Shown here: in pieces, positions 48,630 through 60,673 of the stretch | Layout: each line of letters begins with the position of its first letter | How positions within the stretch are numbered: the stretch's first letter is position 1 | Assembly: GCA_031841125.1 (NCBI GenBank) | Contig: CM063108.1 | Location: 25,161,399 to 25,225,398, forward strand | Source: Acanthococcus lagerstroemiae | Taxonomy: Eukaryota; Arthropoda; Insecta; Hemiptera; Eriococcidae | Length of the DNA stretch: 64,000 bases | Reading direction: 5' to 3' | Position numbers and translations under genes: made by a program | The notes under the pieces: model-generated | Seen by the model: only the letters and a program-made list of their open reading frames with translations | Databases searched by the model: none | Told to the model about the DNA's origin: nothing

Positions 48630-49270
48630 TGATAATAATAATAATAAATCATGTTACGAAAAAAAAAGTTGAAAACATTTTTAGCAAATCTTTTTTGGCG
48701 GTTTGGTAATTCTGAAACACCACATTGAGCGTTATCTTCCGTAATACAAAGCCAAAAAGAGTACATTAAAGATATTCCGAGATGATGCCTCTGTTTTTCG
48801 TTTTTAATACGCGTTCAGTTTTATTCAGTTTTCTCAGGCGTTTCAGTTGAGAATAAAATTAGAACAACAATTTTGAATGGGACTTTCAAAAAGCTGTGAA
48901 ATGATACCCATACTGATTTTACAGATCTAGGAAAAACGCATATTTTGGCTATATTCGGGGCAATTTGGGGTAAAAGAAGTCGCATATTTTATGCATATTT
49001 GGGTCACTTTTCTTTTTGCACATCATGCCGCATTCTAGAAATCAATTTTTTGTTTCCCTACAATTCGACTCGTATTGTTCATTATTCAAAGTTTCCGTGC
49101 AACTACTTCATCACCTCTATGCAATTTCATGCCCAGGATTTTTTTTTCCCCAGAAGGTTCTTTTGACACACGTTTGGGGAAATGTATATTTGGTGCGTTT
49201 GATCTATAGCATGAGCGAGAGGCGCAATAACCTTATACTGTGAGTGAGTGCTCAGCACTCAAGAGTATCA
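46080..49270. other. stretch without recognised gene
   Basis: Mixed sequence. 48505-49020 has many TGCATATTTT words like those inside the hAT element at 28695-30218, and a poly-A run at 48605-48629. Other open frames have no support. Confidence 0.5.
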
Positions 49271-49487
49271 AAGCATGTGACTATCGGTGACTAAAAATAC
49301 ATCAAAAACTGGGTATCCAGCGAAGCCGACGCTAAATTCATTTGTGATAATATTTTCGCTCCCAAAGGTGAACTGGTGGACAAGGAACAAATATAAAAAA
49401 TTTTCAGCAAAGTTTAGCTCATCAAAACCGTTACTTTTGCTCTTTTTTTTTTTTAGATCTAATATTCGTCCGTACTACCAGAGGTTC

Positions 49488-49709
49488 ACGGGTCTGGTTG
49501 GCCGAGTGGATAGCGTGCTGGTATCCGAATCCAAGGGTCCCAGGTTCGAGCCCACGAAGCAACTCGCTACATTTCGACCTAGGTCGGTTTTTCGGCAAGA
49601 CGGGAAGAGGGCTAAGACAACCCTAACAGCCTCCCCGACCGACGTCTCTGAGGTAATGCTCGAAAGGGCGGATTCCAGAGCTCGGGTTGAGAGCAAAATT
49701 GGAAAATAG
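49488..49709 (+). mobile_element. SINE-1, full-length copy with perfect target duplication
   Basis: Flanked by ACTACCAGAGGTTC at 49474-49487 and 49710-49723 (14 bp, exact). Head TTGGCCGAGTGGATAGCGTG (A box) and GGTTCGAGCCC (B box), body with GACCTAGGTCGGTTTTTCGG, tail GAGCAAAATTGG. Pol III-type internal promoter; mobilised by some LINE, as known for tRNA-derived SINEs. Confidence 0.95.
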
Positions 49710-50344
49710 ACTACCAGAGGTTCGGAGAACAATAACAATACTGGACCTTTTTGAATATTTACGAGGCTGAGAAAGTCAATCGCGACGGCGAATGTTGAAT
49801 ATTCAAAAGCTTTGAATTCAGTTTTGTTAACTGAGTGCACAGATGAAAAAATGAATTTGAAAACAGTCCCTTCGAAAAAACGCACGTTGTGAACGAAGAT
49901 GGCGGATGATCATTAGGGTGGGCGAAAAAATATGAAATCTGAATTTGAAAACACGATAGGGTCGGGAAAATGGGCATTAAATCAAGTATAAATTACCCAT
50001 ATTTCATTTTACTTTATACATCAAATTTCGTGCCCTCTATCGAATTCTCAATTATTAAGAAACACATTTTTTCAAAATTTTGAATTTCATTTCGGAAACA
50101 AAAAAAGGAGGAAAATGAAGGTGTTGTTCTGAGTAATAGTATCCATATTTTATTATACTTTTATACCACGTATTGGGCCCTTTACCGGACACCCAAGTTC
50201 TCCAAAACTGCGTGATGTGATTTTAGAGAGAAAACTGAGGGCTTAAGCTTTTATGAACGAAAAAAACTTGCATAAAATGTGGGTGTTATTACCAGATAGA
50301 ATATCTATATTTTCCTGCCAATTGCGTTTTTAAATCAGAACTTC

Positions 50345-50860
50345 AGATTTTCGGGGATGTCACTTTTTTCAAGAATGATTTGCCAGACTTTTCAAGGTTT
50401 TCCATGTCTATTTTTCTGTTTTTCCATGACTTTTCTTTTCGAATGAGGAAGGAGTTACAGATATTGGCAAAACTTGTTTACACACAAAAAGAATTCGAAT
50501 GATGGACACGAAGCTATTGGCCATTCTCTCAAATAATATGAATAAATAGGGAAACTGTTTCCTTTTTTAGGCGTGCTTATTCGCTGACAATACTCTGGTC
50601 ACTGATGGGATACTTGAAAGGATAATTTCCAGGGCCAGGGGTGCGGTGTCTGAGAAGCCAATTTGGCATGCGTGCATCGCTATACGTTCCACCAAACATT
50701 CACTGACAATACATTTTGATAGAGTATAAGCCATAAACCAAGTTTGTCATTCAGAGAATTAAAATTCCATGATACGAATGATATTTTCACTTTTCCATGA
50801 TTTTTCCGTGAGCATCCAAATTCTATGACATTTCCAGGTTTTCTAGAAAGTGTAAATCCT
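50345..50860. mobile_element. CCATGACTTTTCCAGG-type DNA element, copy 2
   Basis: Same block order as 39053-39420 (TTTTCCATGACTTTT, GCGTGCTTATTCGCTGACAA, ATAAGCCATAAACC, TTTCCAGGTTTTCTAGAAAG) with the 105-bp unit inserted at 50593-50697. Confidence 0.7.
50593..50697 (+). mobile_element. 105-bp retroposed unit, copy with target duplication
   Basis: Flanked by ATTCGCTGACAATA (50579-50592) and ATTCACTGACAATA (50698-50711), 14 bp with one change. The sister DNA element at about 39263 has the site uninterrupted. It begins CTCTGGTCACTGATGGGATA and ends ACGTTCCACCAAAC. No tRNA-like boxes and no poly-A tail. Confidence 0.92.
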
Positions 50861-53625
50861 AAATTTTAGAGAAATTTAGTATTTTTGGAAAAATTAAGAT
50901 TTGCAAGAAGTAAGTGTGTTGTTGGTTAATGTATGAAATGGGTTTTCAGTTCAATAAGTGTAGAATTTCTTTGATTCGAACCAAGTACAACATTTCGTTT
51001 CGCCATTCACTGCTAGGGACTTTCGCGGCACTCTCACTCTCAAAATACTGCGGGCATCGAACTGCTCCAATTTACAATTTACTACATTTTCCAAAAACAG
51101 CCAACATACTTCATGGAGTTGGAGAATCTTGAGTTGAGGAACGCCGAGTAAAATTTGTAGTGAGCCAATATCTTGTTACCGTTTTGGGCTGTATTTGTGA
51201 AATCTGATCAAATCTGGATCAAGTGAAACATGTTCCTTTGAGATACCTGTTTCTATGTTGCTCTTATAAGTGAAGTTTCCAAGGAATGATGCGACGTGAA
51301 TTATGTCTCACAAATATGATAAAAGTATCAGAGGTAATTTTGGTATTCTATGTCAGGTTTCGATCAATGAAGCCTTAGCGTTTTGGCTGTCTTCACCCGA
51401 AGAGGAAACAACGACGTTCCAGTCTGGGGCGATTGTGGGAGCATGCGATGCAGCAAATGAACTAATGGGAAATGAATAAAAGTAGCAAATAAGCAAGTAG
51501 GAAATGAACAGGTACAGGATAAAACCTTACTACATGATGACCAGAGAGTTTGTAAAGGTAGATCAGAACGCCGCAAGCAGAATCGTATTACAAGAAGCAT
51601 CGAGGAGAAATACTACAACAGAGACTCCAAATTTATCTAGCAAAAGCGTGAATATTTTAGGACGAATCAAACAGGTAACCTGCAATATCATCCGGAGAAC
51701 TGAGAAAAAGTTGTCAAATGTACGTGTGAATATTATCAAAAGCGAATCGAAGTCAAATTTTAGAGCCTGCTATTGAATATTATAGTGAAGATATTTATCG
51801 CGAAGATATAAAAAAAGGACCTACGATTGTATGTATAAGTTGCGGTAGATAGTTTTTCTGTCTTTTGATTATTCTATGTCAGTGCTGAGGTACAAATGTT
51901 CTTCCAATTTTTTCAAAACTGAATGCCACTTAACAAATGTTGATAGTACTGGTGACAATCTTGGTTATGCCTGTTCAAATTGTAAACTTTGTTTGAATCG
52001 AAATAAAATTCCTTCTTTGTTTCCAGAGATCAACTGGCAGACTGTGGAATATTTCAGAAAGAAATATTACTTCTTCATGACTTTCACGACCCTTTTTGGA
52101 AAAACATAACTTTTTCACGACATTCACGACTTTCATGATCCGCAGACACACTGATTATGTTTCACCTATAGTTCATTTTTCACAGGTTCAACAGAATGTG
52201 TCCATATCGCCGGGAAACCGATTATCACGATATCGGAAATGAACGATAAACGACTTCATTTTCGTGGGAATTACATGCGATTGTTTGCTATCGCGCCGAT
52301 TAAAATCAAACGTTTCATTGTGAAGTAACGAGAAATTCGCACATGTTCGTAATTAATTGACTAATGTCTGTACGGCCAGGATAATTTACGAGGTAAAAAT
52401 TTTAAAGCAAAATTACTCTCGTATATCCACTAAACACACATACATAACAACTACCTATCGATTAATGAACTTTTTTGTTAGTTTCGCAGAAATTTCGAAA
52501 AGCGAACCACCTTTTAGAGTACGTCATGAAACCGGATTAAAGCACTGGCTAAGTTTATTGTAATGAAATTGATAAAGCGTGACCAGTGTATATTTGAAAG
52601 AAGGGGAAAAAAATCCTTTTAAACTCCGGCTGCGCGATTAGAGTTCTTTGTTCGACAAGAAACGAGCTTCCGCGATAAATAGTACTTTTTAATTAGACTT
52701 TCAAAATACATACGATTTAAAAGGGAAAAACTCGCACTCAGAGCCATCGCCGTCATTTTTATCTCGTCGGCTGGCATCCTTGAGACATCATTTTTCGGCG
52801 TTTCCGGTAATTTAAAACTTCATCGAACTACAAGAGCTGCCTATGTGTGCCTACAGCGCGCACAGGAAATGTGTATAGGTACACAGGATTCACGTCATGT
52901 CATCCAGTTTTCGTGTATAAATCACCCTTCGAGTCGATCGCTCTGCTCCACTCAAGTGTTCCCGCTGGCAAAAACAAAGCCGGACTTTTCTTCCTCCCTG
53001 TTTGTGCGTAGACAGGCACGTATATACACCATCCGAGGGGTTAAATGGTTTCCGCTTTGAGTCCTCACGACCGCCGAAAAGCGAAACTAATTAAATTTAA
53101 ACGTCCGAAACCGAGAATGGGGTTTTAAATGAATCTGTGTAGTGGTGAATATTCAACGAACACGATGCGGACACATACAGTATCCACAGGGAAGACATTG
53201 TGGTCAAGTCTTCTAGCGGAGCTGTAGCGCTGATCAAAGATGCCGAGGTATGGCTGGCGAAGTTCTGACAGCAGTCTGTTTCGCGAGCGCATTCTTACAA
53301 ACGTTATTTGCAGTTTCGACACAGAACATTTTTGAGAAGAAGTATCAATCGAGGTGGAAGATAGCGTGCCCTGTACCGCCAGTTCGACAGAACGAAGCAC
53401 TACAATCGCAGGGTGTGTTACCACCAGATCTAAAAAAATTGATACTGTCGTGTGCACGTCGTGGCTAGCTTACTCAACGTCGTGAAACACGTGGCTAGTG
53501 AGCGAACTACGGCTGCACATTCTTCGACACAGAGAAGAAAAACTCTAACGAAACAAACCGTGGGGAAAGCAATGACGAACTACCCCGACTAACCTGCTCA
53601 GGAAAGTTGCGCGTCAGATCCAGCG
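50860..53625. other. stretch without recognised gene, partly non-repetitive
   Basis: 52160-53100 has balanced composition, TTTAATTAGA-type homeodomain words and no element ends, unlike most of the window. An open frame at 53125-53457 (minus) and another at 53250-53468 (plus) overlap and match nothing I know. Confidence 0.4.
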
Positions 53626-53640
53626 TCGAATATGGCACCT

Positions 53641-53861
53641 CTTTTCTAATTTTACCTCAACCTGAGCCCAGGAATCCGCCCTTTCGAGCATTACTTCAGA
53701 GACGTCGGGGAGGCTACTAGGGATGTCTTAGCCCTCCCTCTTCCCGTCTTGCCGAAAAACCGGCCTAGATCGAAATGTAGCGAGTTGCTACATGGGCTCG
53801 AACCCGAGACCTCCGGATTTCGAGACCAGCGCGCTATCCACTCGGCCAACTAGACCCCCCG
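53641..53861 (-). mobile_element. SINE-1, reverse orientation, with target duplication
   Basis: Flanked by GAATATGGCACCT (53628-53640) and GAATACGGCACCT (53862-53874), 13 bp with one change. B and A boxes are present in reverse orientation. Confidence 0.93.
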
Positions 53862-55060
53862 GAATACGGCACCTAAATAGACAGATAAAATTTGAAACGA
53901 CGTCCCCTCTTTCTGTCTTACCCTGTCAAGATCATATTTGGTCTACTGTCACTAGTGTTGTCTTTATTTCAACAATATTCGAATTCATTTTTTCTCCTCC
54001 CTTCCATCCAGATTAATGCCGACGAATATAAGAGAAAATTGCCCTAAATTTGAGAAAAATTGAAAAGGGAAAACACGTGTCTCATGGCAGTTGAAATTCA
54101 CATAAAAATTAACACAGGGGGGCTAGTAAGATTTAAAAGTGAAAATAGTTTACTTTAGTTGACCATTTTACACCGTTTATTAAAAACTTGCAACTCCGCT
54201 CGTTGCTCGCAGTCTACGAGTATAAGAGGGCCACAAAGCACCTTTTAGATGTACTGATCTCGCATTCATTACCAAAATTCTTTGAAAACTAAAAAAAGAT
54301 GTTCAAATTGTTTAAAATAAAGTCATATTCTTTAGAGACAGTCCATAAGACCAACACCAGTTGTTCTAGGCCTAATGACCAATATTCAGAAACAACTTTA
54401 TTTTATCCATAATCGAATAAAATTATGCGAGTGATTAAATGGCACATTAAATTTTCATGAAGGACTCACTACATTACTGTACGGCACAGTATGACTTGAA
54501 CTTTTTCATTTGGAAATATTCATTTGTAAAACTACTAATTGCAAATTACAGGTAAGAAACTACAAAGTATAGTAATACTGCATTTTAATATTCAATATTT
54601 TTTCTTTAAGTGCACCTAAAATATACCTGTTGTAGTTCTAAACTGAATCACCAGGGAATCAGTACTCACATTCCGAATCAGAAATGAGCAAGCGAGTTCG
54701 CGAAAAAGTCGTTCGAATCTGTTCCGAGTTCGCTAAACCTCAAATTCCCGAAAACTTTGTTCAAGTTCTCAGAAATGGAAATTTGAATTCACGAACTAAA
54801 ATCAATCCATGGATGATCAGTTTTGGATAGAATTTTTTCTCTCCTTTTCTAATTGACCATTACTTGATATTATACAAAATAATTGTCTTTAATTGACCTA
54901 CCTCCAAAAAGCTGCCTTCAATTGACACCCTGTAGCAGACATTCAGGGTGTTGCATTACAATCTTTGCTAGAGCTAACAGCTATGAAGCATAATCTTTTT
55001 TTAGTCTTTAAATCAAGGATATTTGACCCACTGAGTTCATTTTCTTCAGGTCAGTTTCAT

Positions 55061-55270
55061 TCCTGCTTGGCCCAGTGGATAGCGCGCTGGTCTCGGAATC
55101 CGGAGGTCTCGGGTTCGAGTCAACGTAGTGACTCGCTACATTCCAACTTAGGCCGGTTTTTCGGCAAGAAGAGAAGAGAGCTAAGACAGCCCTGACAGCC
55201 TCCCCGACGTCTCTGAGGTAATGCTCGAAAGGGCGGATTCCAAAGCTCGGGTTGAGAGAAAAAATTAGAG
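55061..55270 (+). mobile_element. SINE-1
   Basis: CTTGGCCCAGTGGATAGCGC (altered A box), TCGGGTTCGAGTCAACG (B box), then the family body and a GAGAAAAAATTAG tail. No target duplication is clear. Confidence 0.88.
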
Positions 55271-55927
55271 AAGAACCCACCATCTTGCATTTCACAGAGC
55301 TCCACAAAAAGGCTAACGTTGACTAACATAAATCTTGAAGCTCATTGCGTCCGACATGGGAATTTCTGGCTCACTGAATCGATTTTTGAGATTACGTTGT
55401 CTCCATTCTTAAAATACCACATTCAAAACTACGAGTAAAACATATGTGAAACTATAAGTTTGAAAAAATCTTGCAAAACTGGATTTATTGCCTTTCGGAA
55501 TAGGAATGTACAGCGAATGAACTTACTATTTTTTGACATAACTTTTTTCATCGGTTAACACTGTGATAAAACGAAGAAAAATAATTTTTTACAATTTGAC
55601 AAGAAATATGTAGGTAAGAGTTTCATTACCGGGTTCCAGAAAAAAAAAGAAGAAAACAAAAAACCGGCGCTTTTTGGAAATGAGTTATCATCATTAGAAA
55701 ATATTGTAATACCATACAGGAAAAAGATATTTTTGCGAAATTCCAGCAACCGATTCTGAAAGAAATGGACTTCCTGCGTTTTGGACGAGTACCTCTCATT
55801 TGTATTACATATTTAATAATAGCCCTCTTTGTGAAGCTGCAGAGCTCAAAATTGAGAGGTTGGGGGAAAATAACCTTATAAATTGATTCAGTGACCCAAA
55901 AAACCCTATCCCGGACACATTAGGCGC

Positions 55928-56177
55928 AGGTCCGGCGCTAGAGATTTTGCCGCCCCTGGCAAAAGAAACTAGGCACCAATCACACCTTCGCGATAAGCCC
56001 ACTGGCTACTTTTTCGTTTTTGTTGAACAGGGCAAAAGATACGAGACTATTTATTTTTACGTTTATTATTATTATTTTAATGGGCCATAATACCATGATG
56101 ATTGATGAAATGCCACCCCTACAAACTGGGCGCCCCGGGCAAGGGCCCGCATTGCCCGTACCTAGCGCCGGGCCCTC
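55928..56177. mobile_element. hAT-type MITE with CAGG(G)CCGGCGCTAG ends
   Basis: Left CAGGTCCGGCGCTAGAGAT and right CCTAGCGCCGGGCCCT are near reverse complements. Both flanks contain AGGCG but no full 8-bp duplication is left. Confidence 0.65.
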
Positions 56178-56229
56178 AGGCGTCAAAATTGGAATCAGCC
56201 ATATCATGGAGCTCTGTGGAGCTGAAGAG

Positions 56230-56524
56230 ACAGGGCGACCACTTTTTTTAGAATAATATTCCCTGATTTTCCCAATTTTCCAGACCAATTCTTCAAATTT
56301 TCGTCGACATTTTTTCAGTTAGTATTGCACAAATCTTCGAGAATGCTTACTATTTGATATAAAATTGATATTCCTTAACTACTATGAAAATTTTATGTAC
56401 ATTCTTTAATTCTCATTGTTTTCAAAAAGTTCCCTGATTTTGATCAAAATTATAGCATTCCTCGATTTTTCCAGACAGAAAAAATTATCTGATTCTTCCT
56501 AGTTTTCCAGAGAGTGGCTACCCT
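56230..56524. mobile_element. short DNA element with CAGGG...CCACT ends
   Basis: Left CAGGGCGACCACTTTTTTTA and (reverse complement of the right end) CAGGGTAGCCACTCTCTGGA. Inside are repeated TTCCCTGATTTT and TTTTCCAGA words. The ends resemble those of the hAT-like relic at 24919-26294. Confidence 0.6.
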
Positions 56525-57057
56525 GAAAAAGAAAGAGGTTGAAAAAACTGACCTGAAAAATGAATTCGAACGGTTCAAACAGCCCCGATCTGAAACCGGG
56601 AAAAAATTAAGCCTAGTACTTGTTAGCTCTAACAAAGGTTGTTAAACGCAAAGTTAATTTCCATCTGCTCGTAATTTTCAATCTTCAGGCACATATTTCC
56701 CTCTTTGATTTTCCTCAAATTTGGGGGGAACTTTTCTTCATTTATTTACTAACACACTGATGAGGGAGGGGGGGGGGTAAAAAGTTTGAATATTGCTAAA
56801 ATAAGAATCACCCTAATTGTCAGTTGATTTTCTTGAATGAGCACAGCCTTTTTTCCAGAGGGAGCAAGACAATTTTAGGGGGAATAAAATCTGTTCCAAA
56901 GTGTCTTTTTCTGATAAAATAATTTTTTTTCCTTATCGAAAATACAAGCGTGTTCTCCCCAGCAACGTCCGTTTTCCTCGTTCATGATAAGAAAGAAGAA
57001 CTAGTTCACGAAACATTATGAGAAGTTAGAATTTTAGGAACCGACGGTAAGATAGTC

Positions 57058-57266
57058 GTCTGGTTGGCTGAGTGCATAGCGCGCTGGTCTCGGAATCCGG
57101 CGGTCATGGGTTCGAGCCCACGTATCAACTAGCTACATTTCGACCTAGGCCGATTTTTCGGTAAGGAGAAAAAGGGCGAACACAGCCCTAACAGCCTCCC
57201 CGACATCTCTGAGATAACGTTCGAAAGGGCGGATTCCAGGGCTCGGGTTGAGAGAGCAAAATTAGA
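57058..57266 (+). mobile_element. SINE-1
   Basis: TTGGCTGAGTGCATAGCGCG (A box, worn), GGTTCGAGCCC (B box), family body and GAGCAAAATTAG tail. No target duplication is clear. Confidence 0.88.
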
Positions 57267-57749
57267 ACAAGAGAAGGTGGTTCTTCGGAAAAAGTTACAC
57301 TTTCAAGGGCTAAATTTATTCTAGTGCGAAAACGCACCCGTACAAATTTTTGAAATTGAAGAATATGATGGGGTCGCGCATTAGAGGAAAAGTTTCAGCT
57401 GTAGTAGGATTTTACAAAAACCTGCAGAGACTGTAAATTCCCACTACATGAAAACGCCGAAATCTACTTCAGAATTTTTCAATTGATTATTAATTTCTGT
57501 AACCAAGATACGTCCAGCCTTTTCCACCTACTAATGAGAAACCTACGTTTTAGCGTCATCAAACATATTTTACTCTTCCAAAATGGTCGAAGTTAAAGAG
57601 TTTCCAACGCTGACGCCTGGTAGCTCATGTACTACAAATTTTTCACGAGTAATTATTATACCACTCAAGAGCATTTTCCAGTTTTTGTCAAATAAAAGGC
57701 GACATAGCGGGGAGGCCAGCAATTTTTATTATATTATGGCGAACGATCC

Positions 57750-58016
57750 CGAACATTCGAGATAAACGAAGAAATATCGACACGTTTTGAGCAGCAGAAT
57801 AGAAGTTCGATAACGAGAGCGATAAGGAGTTCCGCCAATAACGCCGGGGTATAAAACGGCCGCTGACCGTTGCCGTATAGTCTAGTTTGATATGCGATAA
57901 ACTGTGCGTTCTTAAAGCGATCTAGCTACTGTTTTTGTGCGTTTGTGTTAGTGTGATATTAAAAGTTCTTAGTACGGGTTTCCGTGCGTTTTTCAGTGCG
58001 AATTTACGTTACAATA
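57750..58016 (+). repeat. promoter-bearing repeat P, copy 3
   Basis: 267 bp, over 85% like copy 2 by eye. GGGGTATAAAACGGCCGCTG (TATAAA at 57850-57855), TCTAGTTTG at 57881, and the same tail TGCGTTTTTCAGTGCGAA. Preceded by GATCCCGAACATTCGAGAT. Confidence 0.87.
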
Positions 58017-58019
58017 TTT

Positions 58020-60670
58020 TGAAAAATCACTCTTTTTTTATGTAGGCCACTTTGGAAAAGAGTTCTTAGATGGGCAAAGGACATCAGCGTAGAAAAATGT
58101 ATTCTTTGCGCTGCAAATATTGTTAAACAGGACTGTGGATCTCCGAATGAAACATTTTTCTACTGGGGGAGGGGGGGGGGGCTCAAACATATAATTGACT
58201 TGCCATTGCGGTACTGCTCCATTGTTGCTATCCTGTGTAACACAGGTCATGTTAATACTTCTATTTTTTTCCCTTCCTGCCCGTGCTCTGATGTAATCTG
58301 TTCCAGTGCGTGGCAGCTCCCCTAGCCTCTCCTTGGGTACACTAGGTACTGCTTCTCATCGAACTGAAGAGCTAACCAGATCCACGTAATATTGGAGTGT
58401 CGTGTATGCATGGTTGATTGGTTGTTCATTTCATCGTTTATTCCGTAAAAATGGAGAACTATTGCTCTTCTGAATTACGGCTGCTGTAATCGAGATGCCA
58501 TGATGCACTGGTGGTACTATGGGAATACCGTTTGTACGTGTTCGTATTCTCACCTCAATTTTTTTAACAATGTCCGCGTGAACTTGCCCCGGTGTATTCT
58601 TTCTTTCATGTCAGCATTTTTTTCGTACAGTTCCTTATTTTTACTGATGTTCTCTCGTGCTTTTCTGCCGTTATCGTATGTACTCGTTCTTACAGCTCGC
58701 TACCTCTTCTTCTTATTCTTAATTCGAGCTGACCGTAACGAATTTTTTGTATGTTTTGTGATTCAAAACGATGAATGAGAGGTTAGGCTACGAATGTACG
58801 GTACGAGAGCAGATTTTGCTGGATCGCCAGACAACCATCATCCGATCTCATTCACGATATCGAGATGTAGTATCGTTTTCACCGGCGTACATTCGCCGAC
58901 TTGTCTAGATAGTCGACAAGCACTGGTAGCACGGAAAGCGATAAAATTAGAATATCGTATACAGCGCGATGAGCGAATTCAAAACTGGATGTGGTTCGCA
59001 GTTGTTCAGGAATGAGGAACTAAAAACTTTATCTACGAATATGATTAATAAAAATGAAATACAGAGAGGAAACGAGAATTTTTATTACGCAAAAATGACG
59101 ATTATAGTGGTCGCGGTTATGCTGCGCCAATCATCCGGCAATATTGCAGCAAATTCCGCCGAGAATAGTAGCGCGATAATTCGCGGGTTAACGCGTTTTT
59201 CTAATTACTGGTGTGCGATGTAAATTAGATTGATGACGCGAATTTAATCATTGAAGCTGCTTTACCGCTTGTAGCAGCGATTAAATTGTTGTTCAAACGA
59301 TTTGCCGCTGCAGAAGTCCCAGTAAAATACAATCTATGGTTGTATGGATGCAAATGGTCACGAAAGAGATTTTAATATACTTATGTAGAATGCGTGTTCA
59401 GTGTCACGCTACATGCTCACAAGAAAACAAGAGGGCTGAATAATTTGTTGGAGAAAATTTGAAAGTAAAATAGGTAGGTCATGCAGAAGGCCGAGCATAG
59501 TTCAGGTTCACGCCAGACGTGTAGGACATAGCTCGAACTGTTCGTTGAAAGTTGTGCTGATTGGTGAGAAGACGTAGACTTGATCATAACTTAATGGTAT
59601 TTGAAGTATTGTAGACATCAGGGTCAGTTTTAAGGTGGAGTTCTCCCTTCTGACCTCGTCGGAGGGATGGGCTATATCTTTTTATATCGTCATATGGCTC
59701 CAAAAATTGCTTCAAAACTGAAGCCAGCGATCTCGAAAACCTAGAAATTGAGCGCAGTCTCAATAAAATGACCATTTTTTAGTCGTAACTCCTCTGATGG
59801 GATCAGAACCTCCTTTCGTGGAACCGTAATGAATCTGATTACGAAATTGAATTTATGGATCTTCAAAACTTATTTCGCCTCCAACACTCGGAACTCAGTT
59901 TTTGGAACCATCCTTCCTCCCGGAGATACTGACCTTTATTGCGGAGTCAATTTATGTTAGATCAACTGGTATCATATAAATCATCAATGCCTAAGTTTAT
60001 AAATTCCTAACACCCTTAGAGGTCGAGAAAAACAAGTTCTTAACCCTCTCAGACACGTAGCTGACTCACAGAGGACTGGCAGATGATTCTGTACACCTGT
60101 ACTTCTTGAACGTTATTTCCGACCATATTGCCTGCTTGGCTCCTTAACCTTAATAGGACCTTGGCAGAAAACTAAAAAATGTATTTCCTCAGTTCCTACT
60201 AGGCTTTTTTGAAAGAAGGGGAATTCATCTGACTGATTGAGCGAACTCAGTCCCTGGTTCACCATTATTAAAGAAATAATATTCATTCAAAGTTGCTAGG
60301 ATGTCAGATAAGTCAGTTAATTGCAGAAATCATAACGGAAAACTGAGCCTCGTAGATTACTTTTTCAAGATTGTAAAATGTAGTTGACGTTTTTTCTCTG
60401 GTGGTAAATATGAACTCTACAGTGTAAGATAACTGGTGCGAATTCGGATTTTCCATTTATCGCTTCATTTAGTAGGAAAATCTATATATTTAAAATGTTT
60501 GAAAAATTGGATTCTATGAAGTTCAACACCTATATCTCAGGCCCTAATTATCGCACAATGCTGGTTAAGGTCTTAAAACACTCGGTGAATCAAGCTCCTT
60601 ATGAATGTTTTTTGATCACTCAAATCCGTTCAGTCTGAGGAGAGTTATGAGGTAACAACCAACTCAACCT
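58020..60670. other. stretch without recognised gene
   Basis: A G-run at 58166-58179. 58930-59350 is balanced in composition and free of visible element ends. The remainder is AT-rich with scattered short open frames lacking support. Confidence 0.4.
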
Positions 60671-60673
60671 CAC

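Noticed and set aside
49475..49885. 136-residue minus-strand open frame, and similar frames at 41334, 55008 and 40591
   Set aside because: All run through SINE-1 copies and share the same repeat-derived peptide; no evidence of coding.
49488..57266. tRNA genes suggested by A and B boxes
   Set aside because: The heads do not fold into complete tRNAs, continue into a shared 130-bp body and have target duplications: they are SINEs.
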